Shown here piece by piece: positions 1 through 12,000 of a DNA stretch of 64,000 nt (positions are counted from its first letter, which is position 1; each line of letters begins with the position of its first letter). The notes under the pieces were generated by a model. It was not told the origin of the DNA and ran no database searches. It saw only the letters and a program-made list of their open reading frames with translations. A program made the position numbers and the translations under genes. This DNA comes from Eremophila alpestris peregrina. Its lineage: Eukaryota; Chordata; Aves; Passeriformes; Alaudidae. Location of the stretch: assembly GCA_009792885.1 (NCBI GenBank), contig WMCF01000321.1, positions 28,255-92,254 of the forward strand, given 5' to 3'.

Positions 1-156
1 ATCCCTGTGGGATCACAAATCCCTGCAGATGTTTAAGGACAGACGGGATGAGGCACTCGGTGCTTTGACCTCGTTGAGAGCTCAGGGATCGCTCCCAGCT
101 TGGACTCGCTGATCTCGGCTCTTTCCTAAACTCGGTGTCTCTGTGGTTCTTGGCAG
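1..156 (+). other. Intron sequence of C19orf44 homologue at window edge
   Basis: Non-coding sequence ending in a pyrimidine-rich tract and a cag acceptor at 154-156, immediately before the first exon of the C19orf44 homologue seen here. The 5' exons of this gene lie outside the window. Confidence 0.6.
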
Positions 157-3100
157 GGCCACGGGCTCTCACCCGGCAGGAGCAGCACCCGCGGGGACCT
201 CTCGGAGCTGGAGGACGCTGGAGGAGCTCGGGGCCGGTTCCTGAAGGGGCAGCGCTGCCCGCGGGGAGGGAGCGGCCCCGCAGCGCCGGGCAGCGCCTCC
301 CACACCCGGCTCTGCTCCGTCCTGCACAAAGTGGCACAGCTGGAAAGCAAAATCATGGGGCACAAGAAGCAGCTGGAGCTGCAGAAGCCTGACTCTGGCC
401 TGAAGGAGGACATCTCATCTTGCAGCTCTGGGCATGAGGGTGGTGCCAGGGGTAAGAGGTGCTGGAGGAAATCTCATCCCACCAGAGGGACCCGCAGGGA
501 TTCCTGCTCTGAGCAAGAGGAAAGCATCCAAAACCCTGAAAGGAATGTTCCAGTTAAACAACAGCTCGGTGTGGATAGTGAGGAAGAGGAAATGAGAGAA
601 TTGCTGGAGAGATCTCTGGGCTTTTCCAGTGGGAATGGGAATCAGAAGGTTCTGGTGAGTGATGCTCAGTGGGGTAGAAAGGGAATTACAAATTCTGCTG
701 GATTATGGATTTTTATGAATGCTTCTATAGAATTGTTTTAATTGCTTGATCGCTTTTTATTTAGATCACAGCAGCAACTCAATTTGCATTTGTGTCTTTG
801 CTGATGAGTCAGGTTCACACCTTGACATCCTAAAACTGCTCTGTTTTACCCTCAATGATTTGTGGGTCAGACTCCAGTTCCATCAGGAAGGAAGTTTCAC
901 CTGCAGAATTACCTGAAGCATCTTCTTTTCAGGACAAAGGCTCAGAGGGAGGCGTTTTTTCACCTTCAGCCATCAGCAGAAGCCTGGCAGGACAGACCAG
1001 GAGATCTCCTCTGACCTCCTCCATGAAAAACAACACTTTAAAGGTTGCTCTGCCCAAAGCAGGCTGCTCCAAGCAAAGGCAGGAGTCCCTTGGAAGTGAC
1101 AGAAGTGAAATAAAGTCACTGGATGAATTATTTTCTGAAGGAGCTGATGCAGAAGATGCAAACAGCAGCAGCTCAGAGGGTGAGGTTTCTAAAATACTGC
1201 CTCAGTATGAATTGTACTGATGAATTCTCTTCATAAACATGGGGAAAATGGTAACTTAGAAAGGTGAAATTTTACATAAAAACCTGATCAAAGTAATTCT
1301 CTTGATCTCCTTCTCTCTGGTGCAACACGTTTGGTTTTTTCTTAGCTTTTGGCTCAGTGGGTTCAGATTGATGATGCTACCCTGGAAATGATGATGTCAA
1401 AAATGAGAACACTGAGAGGAGTTTTCCTGTGGCAAAAACCTCCTGAACTTCAGGAACAGCAGGAGATCAAAAGAGGAGGTTTTAGGAGTTTCTACAAAGT
1501 GAAAGAATCAATGACTGCTGTTACTTTTTAATCCTAAATTAGGAAAATGGTGCTGGGGTTGGGTTTTTTCCTCACTTAGGGGAAAGTGTCCTGGAATCCT
1601 CCTGCAGATTCTCACCTGTGGCTCTCATCTCTTTGCAGACTTCAGACTGAACATCCTGAGCCTTGATGATCTGGCACCAGACAGCAGCAGTGAGGCAGCA
1701 GAATTAAAGCAGCAAGTGAGCAGGAATTCCCCTTTAGCCCATATTCCCTTTGCTGGGTGGAGTGTGCAGGCTCTGAAATAAATCCTTTTGCAGGGAAAAG
1801 AGATTCAGTTTGCTCCAGAATCAAAGAAAGATGTGAAAAAAGAGACATTGCTCATGGGAGAGGAGCAGGCTGATTTTCTGAGCAGTGCAGTGAGTGATTC
1901 TCCTGAAGAGGACATTGAAGAATTCATCTCTGAAGCTGAAATCTCTGAACACCTCAGCGGAGCTTCCTCAGCTCCCCCTCCCCACAACCAGGCCCGTGTT
2001 CAGCAGCCCGACAGAACTCCTCACTCCCAGTACTCCGAGGACTTGGAGAGCTCTGTGTGTGCAGAGGAGGAGGAGGAGGAGGCTGAGAGCTGCCCGAGCC
2101 CTGCGGGGGAGCCGCGGGGGCAGCGAGGGCCGGGCGGGGCCGCGGAGCTTCTTCCTCCTGCTCCTCCTCCTGCTGCTCCTCCTGCTCCTGCTCCTCCTCC
2201 TGCTCCTCCCTGCAGCTCCTGCGGGGCCCGCGGTGAGTTCAGCTCCTGCCGCCTCCCTCCGGCAGCTCCGACACTTTGTGCTGCCCAAATTCCTCCTTTC
2301 AGTGCCTCCTTCCCCTCCCCGGGGCTTCCACCACGGACAGTTTTTAATTTTACCTCGTTTTCTGTTTTTCTGGGTTAGTTTTCTGGTGTCATTCAGCTGC
2401 AAGGCCGTTCCTAAGACTTGAGTTTAAGTCTAAAACTTTTAGACTCTAAGTCTAAAAACTTTCCTTTGCTCTCTCTAAAACTCCAAAAACAAAATATTCC
2501 TGAAAGCCTCAATCTGCCCTGCACAGAAAAGGCTGGGGTTGGATATTGTGGTAAAAATGGTTCTGGTTTCAAAGTGCTGAGGCTGGATGTGAGCTCACAA
2601 TAGCACAATGAAATTCAATATTCTGATATTTACTGTTGTCAGTAAGAGATAGCAGAATATTGAATTTCACTGTAGTAATTGAATATTGTAGAATATTGAA
2701 AATACAGAATATTATAGAAAATACAGAAAATGTAGAATATAGAAATTTGCATTGTGGTGTTACTGAAGGAGCTGCTCATTCATGGAGTTTTTCTGCATTG
2801 GGAGAGCTTTTTGTGGCCCCATGGCAGGGTCAGAGAGGAGCTTTCACATCCTCAGCTCCCTGCCTGCATGTGTTTTATTGGAAGGGAAAAGTGCTGAGAG
2901 CCACCACTCCTTGGGAAGAAAGCAGAAACTTGAAGCACTGAGTACAAAAATCTTCATTTTAACCCTGCCTGGGGTTACAAAAGTTGCTTTCTGCAGTGGT
3001 GCTGTGAGTAAAGGATAAAGCATAACCCTGCCAACACTTTTTCTGCCTCACAGAATTCCCCTGTTAGGCTGCCCAGGGGTATTTTAGCTGCTGTCCCAAA

Positions 3101-3901
3101 AGAACCCAGCAGCCCCAAAGCTTGTCCCTGTCCCCAGGCACTAACTGTGCTGCTCTCCTGTGCACAGCAAACCCCTCTGCAGCTGCAGCTGGAGCCAGCC
3201 CCGAGGAGCCAGTGCCCATTGCCACTCACCTGCTCAGCCCTGAGGCACCACAAGGTACCAAAACCACCTTCATTCTTTATTTCCCCTCTGGGAAACCCAG
3301 CTGGGTTTGCTCACTGCAGTCCTGTGCCTCCCTCCCAGCCCTGCTCCTGCACTCCCTGTGCAAACAGCACCTGCTGCTCACCCAGAGCTTCATCCACAAC
3401 GTGCAGCAGCTCCACTCAGCCCTGCTGCAGTCCCTGGACACGGAGGAGTTCCACTACCACAGCCTGCAGGAGGCCAAGGAGGTGAGAAACCCCAGCTCAG
3501 TGTGTGTTCCTTGGCAGCAAACCCAATTTCTTTGCCTATTTTCATTTGATTAATAATAGGTTTGATTAATTAATGGGTTTAAAATTAGAAAAAACAAAGG
3601 CTGAAGTCCTGCAGGAGGCTGTAGTTTTTAAAGATGAAGGTTTCTGCTCTGCCCTCACATGAGCAGGGATCACTCAGATGCTGCCACAGCAGAATCACTT
3701 CCTGTTGCAGTGATCTTGACATGAAAATTAGTTGCTTTCTACTATTTAATAAATAATAATCTACATAATAAAGACATTGTGTTATTACCTGTTTTCTGTT
3801 TTTTGCAGTACATCAGGAATCACAAATCCCCACCTCTGACCATGGAGCAAGCACTGGAAGAAATTCAGAGGAGCCAAGAGAAAGAACTGAACTGGAAGTG
3901 A
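157..3901 (+). CDS. C19orf44: C19orf44 (DUF4614) homologue, 3' part, at least seven exons
   Basis: Exons seen: 157..654, about 871..1179, 1639..1715, 1794..2232, 3168..3254, 3339..3481, 3809..3901 (stop tga 3899-3901). The 5' end is missing. Recognition rests on the conserved block DFRLNILSLDDLAP (exon at 1639), the block LLLTQSFIHNVQQLHSALLQ and HYHSLQEAKE (exon 3339), and the terminal YIRNHKSPPLTMEQALEEI (exon 3809); this is the uncharacterised DUF4614 family, whose biochemical role is not known to me. The middle exon 1794..2232 is acidic (run of Glu near 2068) then Pro/Ala-rich, and looks unstructured. Phases agree at every junction except 654/871: the best donor at 655 leaves phase 0, whereas the next exon needs one carried base. 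A donor at 659 or an acceptor at 890 would fix this. The 84-base intron 3255-3338 is a multiple of three and could be retained. The gene is tail-to-tail with CHERP. Confidence 0.82.
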
Positions 3902-6088
3902 CATTTTTCTATTTGCAAATGTAAATATAAACCAAACTAAGACAACAGCTGTAAGGCTGAAACAAGAAACCCTTCCAAGCTGCACAGATGGAAGGTTATA
4001 AAGGAAGGATTGGATAAATGAGTTAGTAAAAGTTGCTAATTATTAAATATAATTGACTTTTCTACACTTGAATGTTTTACTCACACAATAGTGGGATTTG
4101 CAGGAGCTGCATAAAAGAGACATCAGGGTAACTCCTCTGTCTGATGATAAATCATTTACCAAGTGAGTTGTGAGATCTGGGATCTCATCCAGCATCGTGG
4201 AAGAAGTGAAATTCTGTCCTCCAGCCCCTGAGAAATGTGACCACAGCAGGAATCACCTTCTCCAAAGAGCATTTCTGTACAATCAGCCTTGGCAGAGTCA
4301 CACCTGGGGGTGCTCATTCAGGTAAATTCAAGCCCAGGAAGGTTTAGAGTCCAAGCACAGGAATCCACTTACTCTGAAATCTCAGCTGCCTTTTTATTTT
4401 TAAAAAAAAATTGGTTTATTGGAAGGCAAAACAACAACATTGACAACTTGGTAACACAGAGGTGTTGGACAGCCACAGCTCCACAACTACAGCAGCTCTA
4501 GAACAAACTGAGATCCCACTGAAAGGGTTTGAAGAGGGATTTTGCTCTACAAAGAAAGGAAAAGGGAAGCACCAGGCAGAGCTGGGGAGTGGCAGAAGTG
4601 CAGTGGAAGGGCCCAGCAGCTCCAGCTGCTGCTCTCTGCAGGTACAAAAGGTGTTTTTGGGTGGTTTCTTTCCTCATTTAGATCACAGCAACTTTCCAGG
4701 AGCATAGAAAGAGCAGAGAGAATGGATCACCTGTGGAACTACTTCACTTTTATTAAAGGGTATATACAAAAATAGAAAAAAAAAAAAAAGCTCCAAGACT
4801 GTGCTCCATTCCAAAGCCCATCCCTGGGGGTGCTGGGAATGAGCCAGAGCTGCCCCTTGGTTGTGTCCTGCCCCTGCAGCAGCTGCTGGGAGCTCCCAAA
4901 AGCTGCCACAGTGCTCTCAGGGCACCTGCACTGGGGCTTGGATGCTTCACTGAGGCATTGGGATCCACTGCTCTGCATCAGCCTGGCTGGATCCCAAAGC
5001 AGCAGCTCCTCCACTTCCACCAGAATTAACCTTTGGAGAGAAATAAAGAGACATTGTGCAATTTGGGAGCACAAACCCACCCCTGTGTTGCACCTGAATG
5101 GATGAGGCACAGCCCTGCACCAGGAACAGCTGGAATGATTTAATTCTGCTCTAATTAGGAAGTTTTGCCAGATAAATGGGAGTTTTTTAACTTGCTAGAC
5201 ATGTCATAGTAACAGCTGCCCTTTGAAAGCACTGAGTGACAAGTGCTGAAATGCATGGCACAGCTTCCCATTTTATCCAGAGTTTTAAAAGTAATTAATT
5301 TATCACTTCCTCCAGACTTTAATCTGCATTTCTACAAGTTGAATGTTTGGTAGGAGATGCATCTCCCTTCAGAGTCTCATTCAGGAGGAGGAGGAGGCTC
5401 TTGTGTTTCACACTTCACTGAAACAACAGGGAGGGGAGTTCTCACACATCCCACAGCCACCCAAAATGTGTCTGAAGTGTTCTCAGGAATGAGGGTTCTG
5501 CTGATAAGGAATTTCTCCTTATGGGCTTTACTTGAACCCATTTGATTGCACAGATCAGAGGCAGAAGTATTATTAAATGTCATTATACAATGACATTTCA
5601 TTTTATGAATTGCACAGGTCAACTTTTTCCTTTCAGCTGTGGCCTCAGTGCATCCCATCTGCAAAAATCCATCATTTGGGTAAATTCTCTTCTAAAAACC
5701 TCCCCTTTTTCTGCACTACAGGGAATTCACTGCCAGTTCTGCCTTTGGTACTAAAGGGAGGAAACTCTGAGTAGGGCAGGAGTGAGCAGTGACTCCAGCC
5801 ACAGGGAGCTCCCTCTGTGGCAGCTTTCTCCTCTCCAGTGCTTTTTTCCAAGCTGCAGCTGCTCAGGTTTGCAGCCAGGAAGTGCCTTACACAGAACACA
5901 CTAATTAATGAACATTAATTATGTCTAATGAACATTAATTATGCCAACAAAATGCCTAAAAAAGGAAAACCAGGTTAATCAGAGCCCCCACCCACTCACC
6001 TGCTGTTTTACTGCACCAGTTACATCAGAAAGAATTAAAGAGTTATTGATATTTTGATTTGGGGTTACAAAATTAACTTTTAGGTCCA
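3902..6088. other. Convergent 3' region of C19orf44 and CHERP
   Basis: No coding exon recognised. A plus-strand ATTAAA at 4042-4047 and AATAAA at 5042-5047 could end C19orf44. A minus-strand AATAAA (plus tttatt, 4749-4754) could end CHERP, giving it a 3' UTR of about 1.3 kb. If the 5042 and 4749 signals are used the two transcripts overlap by a few hundred bases. The rest is unremarkable AT-rich sequence. Confidence 0.45.
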
Positions 6089-9000
6089 TCATGAGGTTTG
6101 TAAAGTGCTGAGGAAATGTGACTTACACTCATCCCTGGCCTTCATCCGAGCAATGAATGAGTAACTTTTATTTCTCCTGTAGTTTTCATAAGGGTCATCC
6201 AAGGCAACTCCCACTCCTTTGTACTGATCCCACTTGTCTCTGATGTCCCCTCCTTTGATTGGATCCTGGATCCCTTGTTCCTTGGCTCCCAGGCCACCAG
6301 ATCCACTCCATCCTGCAGCAAGGACATGACATTAAATCCTTTCACTGCTTTTTTTATTATTATTATTAGGATTGTGAAGACAAAACAAAGACATTTTGCA
6401 AACAACCAAAATCAGCATCACTTTGGTGGAACAGGATGGGAACAACATGAAACAAGAAATGAACTGTCCCAGTTATTTCCCAAGCATTGATGTGCAGAGA
6501 TTCTGGGAGCTGACAGCAAAACTGTCCCTAAAAACTGTCAGGAAGGGAAGAAGAAAGGCAGCACAAGCCCAATCTCTGCAGGGAGGTGAAACAACTCAGA
6601 AAGGGTCAGTTCTGGCTGATGCCAAACTCAAATCTCTGTCTCCTGTGGATCACCCAAAAAAGCAAATACCACTGCTCCATGTGCTTACATCTCTGAATAT
6701 TCTTCTGCTGACCTTGGAACATGCATGAATTCTATCTAAGCCTTTGGTGGCTGATTTTGTTTCCTGGCTTGTGTAAGATCCTGGAACAGCACCTTACCCA
6801 TTTTCACCAGCATTTGATGGCCTTTGTTTTCCTCTCCAAGTCTTGATTCTGGTATAGGAGGCCCAGAGCTGGAGCCCAAACCAGCAGAAGAACTGAGGAA
6901 ATAAAAACCAGTCAGGAACCCAGTGATGCCATTGTGACACAGTCAGCTCTGTTCTGTTAAAGCATTAACAACTCCACACACCCCACTGAGCTGTTCTTTA
7001 ATAAAGCCTTGAGATGATGCAGTTACTGAGGTGCCAGGAGCACATCTCCTGCTTCTTGTCAGCACAAGGGAAATCTGAACTCTTCCCAAAGGAGCACTCA
7101 GAGAGCTCCTCCTGCTCCCAGGGAAGCTGTACACAAATTTCACAGTGCAAACAGTTTTGTTAAAATAAAAACCCACCACAACAGAATAAAGAGTCTCTCT
7201 CAGCAGATAAATTGCTTCTAAATCTGCTCTCCATCACCTTTTCTGCTCTTGGTTGGAATACCCTGATAAAGAGGCAGTGCCCCTGCCTTCCCAGTGTTAC
7301 TCTGAGGGAAGCTGTACACAGATTTCACAGTTGCCTGCACTTTTGTTAAAATAAAAACCCACCGCAATAGAATAATCAGTCTCTGTATAAGAACATACAG
7401 CAGATAAACTGTTTCTAAATGTGCTCTTCATTATAATTTCTATTCTTGATTGAAATACCCTGGTAAGTGAGCACTCAGAGAGTTCCTCCTGCTCCCAGGG
7501 AAGCTGTACACAAACATCACAGCTGCATGCACTTTTGTTACAATAAAAACCCACCACAATAGAATAAACAGTCTCTCTATAAGCACACACAGCAGATAAA
7601 CTGTTTCTAAATGTGCTCTCCATCATCATTTCTGATCTTGATTGAAATACCCTGATAAGCAGGCAGTGCCCCTGCCTTCCCAAAGGAGCACAGAATTACT
7701 CCTGCTCCCGGGGAATCTGCACACAAACATCCCAGTGGCACGGTTTTGTTACAAAGCCACCCCTGGCAGGAGGCAGAGCCCCAGGGCAGGAGCCAGGTGA
7801 GAGCAGGTGAGAGCAGCGCTTACGGAGGGGTGGGGCTGCGGGAGCGGGAGCGGCGCCGCCTCCCCGGCGAGTAGGACTTGGATCGGGACCGGGACCGGGA
7901 GCGGCTGCGGGAGGAACGGGACCGGGAACGGCTCCTGCGGGGAGAGACCGAGTCAGCACAGAGAGCGAGTCAGCACAGAGCCCCTGCCCTGGAGCAGCCT
8001 CGGGATGGGGGAGAACGAGTCAGCACAGAGCCCCTGCCCTGGAGCACCCTCGGGATGGGGATTTGGGCTCTTCCCACCTCTCTTTTGGCAGGGATTTTGG
8101 GCTTTTCCCATCTCCCCAGGCTCGGCCCCCGGGTGGAGATTTGGGCTTTCCCCACCTTCCCGGGCAGGGGGATTTGGGCTTTTCTCTCTCCCCAGGCTCA
8201 GCCTCGGGGCGGGGATTTGAGCTTTTCCCACCTTCCTTTTTAGCAGGGATTTGGGTTTTCTCCACTCCCCGGGCTGAAATCCCCAGGGCAGGGATTCGGG
8301 CTTTCGCCACCTCCCTTTTGGCAGAGATTTGGGCTGTTCCCACCTCCCCGGGCTCAGATCCCCAGGGCAGGGATTTGGGCTTTTCCCATCTCCCCAGGCT
8401 CAGTCTAGGGGTAGGGATTTGGACTTTGCCCACCTCCCTGGGCAGGGGGATTTTGGGCTTTTCCCACTCCCTGGTCTCAGCCTCGAGGCAGGGATTTGGG
8501 CTGTTCCCACCTCCCCAGGCTCAGCCCCCGGAGCGGGGATTTGGGCTTTTCCCACCTCCCTTTTGGCAGGGATTTGGGCTTTTCCCACCTCCCTTTTGGC
8601 AGNGGGATTTGGGCTTTTCCCACCTCCCTTTTGGCAGGGATTTGGGCTTTTCCCACCTCCCTTTTGGCAGAGATTTGGGCTTTTCCCAGCTCCCTTTTGG
8701 CAGGGATTTGGGGCTTTTCCCTCTCCCCAGGCTCATCCCCCCACACCCCCGAGCCGTACCTGGACTGGGAGCGGGAGTAGGACCGAGACCTGGAGCAGGA
8801 GCGGGACCGAGAGCGCGAGTAGGAGCCCGAGGATTTGGAAGATCGGGAATTGGAGCGGGAGGAGGAACGGCCCCGGCTCTTGGAGCGGCTGCGAGAGCGG
8901 GAGGGGCCGCTGCGGGGAGGAGCAGAGAAAACCCCACTGAGATCACAGAAACACGGAATTTCTGGGTTGGAAGAGACTTTGGAGATCGAGTCTAACCCAT

Positions 9001-12000
9001 GTTCTAACAGCTCAACCAGCCCATGGCACATCCAGGCTTTTGTTAAACACATCCAGGCTTTGTTAAACACATCCAGGCTTTGTTAAACACATCCAGGGGT
9101 GACTCCACCACCTCCCTGAGCAGATCATTCCAGTATTTTTTCACTCTTTCTGTGAAAAACCTTTTCCTGATATCCAGCTTTGAGCCTGGTTCTGTCTGGA
9201 GACAAGAGCCCAAGCCCAGCTGAGCTCAGCCACCCTCCAGGGAGTTGTAGGGAGTGGAGAAGCACCAGGAACTCCCAGATCCAGCTCCTGATCCCATCCA
9301 AACCCCACCCAAACCTGCAGTGACAGTGACAGCCAGACCCAGCAGGGCAGCTTCAAACCAAGCTGGCGTTTTATACATAACAAAAAAGCATTTCAGTTTT
9401 ACCATAAGGCTTAAAAGGGAAAGGTCTGGAAGGTTCTTTGCTGTGCTGGCAGCCACTGGCTCAAGGCCAGGACACAAACACAGCCAGGTGTCTTTACCTG
9501 TCCCTCTGAAATGCAGAAATTCTCTATTGTTCACCAAAAACCCACCCAAACCATTCTGTGTTTAAGGCAGAGCACTGTGGGATGTCACAGCAAGGTAAAA
9601 ATGCTTTCAGGTACTTCTGCTTGGCTTCTATTTTGTTCCTTTATAGTTTATAATTTTATAAGTTTATTAAACCCTTTGCTTTACAAAACACACCCTCACA
9701 AATTATTCTGAAGCCATTTCTGTGAGGTGCAGGACACAGAGAGATTGATGCATCTCCACTTATTAAATTCTTAAATTCTGGCTTATTAAAAACCTGGCTT
9801 ATTAAATTCTGGCCACGTGCAAGAATGGATCAGTGACTGTGAAAAACACAATCACAGAATCACAAAGTGGTTTGGGTTGGAAGGGAGCCTCAAGCTCATC
9901 CAGTTCCAACCCCTGCCAGGGGCAGGGACTGTCACCCTCACTTTCTAAAGCCTCCTGATTTTTTTTTTCTCCTTTTTGTAGTGGGGTTTCTCACAGAAAT
10001 AGTGTAAATAGTGAAATTGTAACAGTCTGGGTTACAACAAGTTAGAACTCCTTCTCCTGCGAGGAGAAACTTGATGGGCTGTTTTTTTGAAGAGGTGGAT
10101 ACTTCATTCTCCAATCCCTGGCTGTGGTTAAGGATCTCTGAATACTGAGGTACAAAATTAAACTGCTCTTTTTGTTCTGTGTTGGAAAATCCAAGTGTTT
10201 TGTGTCACAGGGACACTTTTCTCAAAACCAGGTTGCTCCAAGCCCTGTTCAAAAATTCTCTGTGCCACTTCCACCCTCTGCAGCTCAGCCAGATCAGCAT
10301 TTGGCTGAATAAATCCAAACATCTCCCAGATGAACAGCACAAAGAACTCCCTCACCTGTTTCTCTTCTCTTGGCCTTTCCTCCTCCTTGCTCTCATTTTA
10401 GCCCTGAAGAATTCGTAGAGCCCGTTCTGCTCCCATCCCTCACTGCAACAAATCAAACCACACAGAGCCCAAACACGTCAAATCCCACTTCTGGGGGTGG
10501 AATTTGACAGGATTTGAAAAAAATCCTTTAGGGATTTTCAGCAGATTTTTGTACAGAATAAAAGGATCTGGGCAAAACTTGCAAATCTCAGTGTAAGATC
10601 CAACAAGAGCAGTAGGAGAACCAAGAGACACAGTGAAAAACAAAAATTGGGATTTGGGTGGGAAAATTGGGATTTGAGTGGAAAAAATTGGGATTTGCGT
10701 GGGAAAATTGGGATTTGGGTGGGAAAATTGGGATTTGGGTGGGAAAATTGGGATTTGGGTGGGAAAATTGGGATTTGGGTGGAAAAAATTGGGATTTGAG
10801 TGAAAAAAATTGGGATTTGGGTGGAAAATTGCGATTTGGGTGGGAAAATTGGGATTTGGGAGGTGCTTTGTGGTTTGAAACACTTTTTTCAGGTGTTTGC
10901 CTCCCCATTTTCTTGGCCACAGCTGCCCTTACCTGTTCCTGGGCCTGTCATGGGATGGGGGGCTGTAAAAAGCCTCCACTGCAGCCAGGAGTCTCTCACT
11001 GGGGGGCATTGGAGGGGGCAGACGAATGTCTTTGGGGTCTAAAGGTTTGTACTCGTGGTCTTCAAGCTGCCAGAAAGAGAAAAAATAATTATATTTGTGT
11101 CATGGGGTGGCTGCCTGAAGAGTTAAAGACAGATTTAACTGTAGAGAACTCAAATTTCAGTACTGGATATAAAAATTTATCTGGAAATGAGGATTCTGGA
11201 GGTGATCCAATCCTTCACTTGCTGTCATTATTGTGAGTTCTCTGAGAAAAGCCTGCACTGAACAGGCTGCAGCATTATTGAGTGGGTCAGCAGGCAGGTA
11301 AAATGTACATAAAAGGCAGATAAAAGGCAGAAAAAATGCAGGTAAAAGGCAGGTAAAATGTAGATAAAATGCAGGTAAAAGGCAGATAAAAGGCAGGCAA
11401 AATGCAGATAAAAGGCAGATAAAAGGCAGATAAAAGGCAGGTAAAATGCAGGTAAAAGGCAGGTAAAAATACAGATAAAATGCAGGCAAAATGCAGGCAA
11501 AATGCAGGCAAAATGCAGGCAAAATGCAGGCAAAATGCAGGCAAAATGCAGGCAAAATGCAGGCAAAATGCAGGCAAAAGGCAGGCAAAAGGCAGGTAAA
11601 AGGCAGGTAAAAGGCAGGTAAAAATACAGATAAAAGGCAGATAAAAGGCAGGTAAAATGCAGGTAAAAGGCAGGTAAAAATACAGATAAAATGCAGACAA
11701 AATGCAAACAAAATGCAGACAAAATGCAGACAAAATGCAGGTGTGCCCCCAACAACAACAACAACAACAAGAGCAGGTCCTGGCTGTTTGATAAACCACT
11801 CACCTTGACCAGGGGAGCCATCAGACCTGCAGGGAGGTCAAAGTAGGGCACGTTGGGCACCAGGCTGGGGTCATCGTGGTTCAGGTGAGGGGGCCCCTGG
11901 CGCCTCAGGTGAGGGGGCTGCCCGTTAAATCCGTGGGGGGGAGGCCCAAAATCGGGGTGCTGGGGCCCTCCCCAGGGTGGGTGCTCACTGATGCCTGGGT

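Noticed and set aside
1349..1531. Open frame with a good upstream cttag acceptor between C19orf44 exons
   Set aside because: Exon ending at 1179 joins the exon at 1639 in frame and restores the conserved E-D-F-R-L-N block, leaving this frame in the intron with no donor in phase.
8063..9070. Long open frames on both strands across 8063-9070
   Set aside because: They read the 33-base minisatellite and the CHERP RS exon in wrong frames; only 8760..8909 on the minus strand is coding.
11157..11860. Three long minus-strand open frames (up to 210 codons)
   Set aside because: They are translations of the 11-base minisatellite; their length follows from repeat periodicity.
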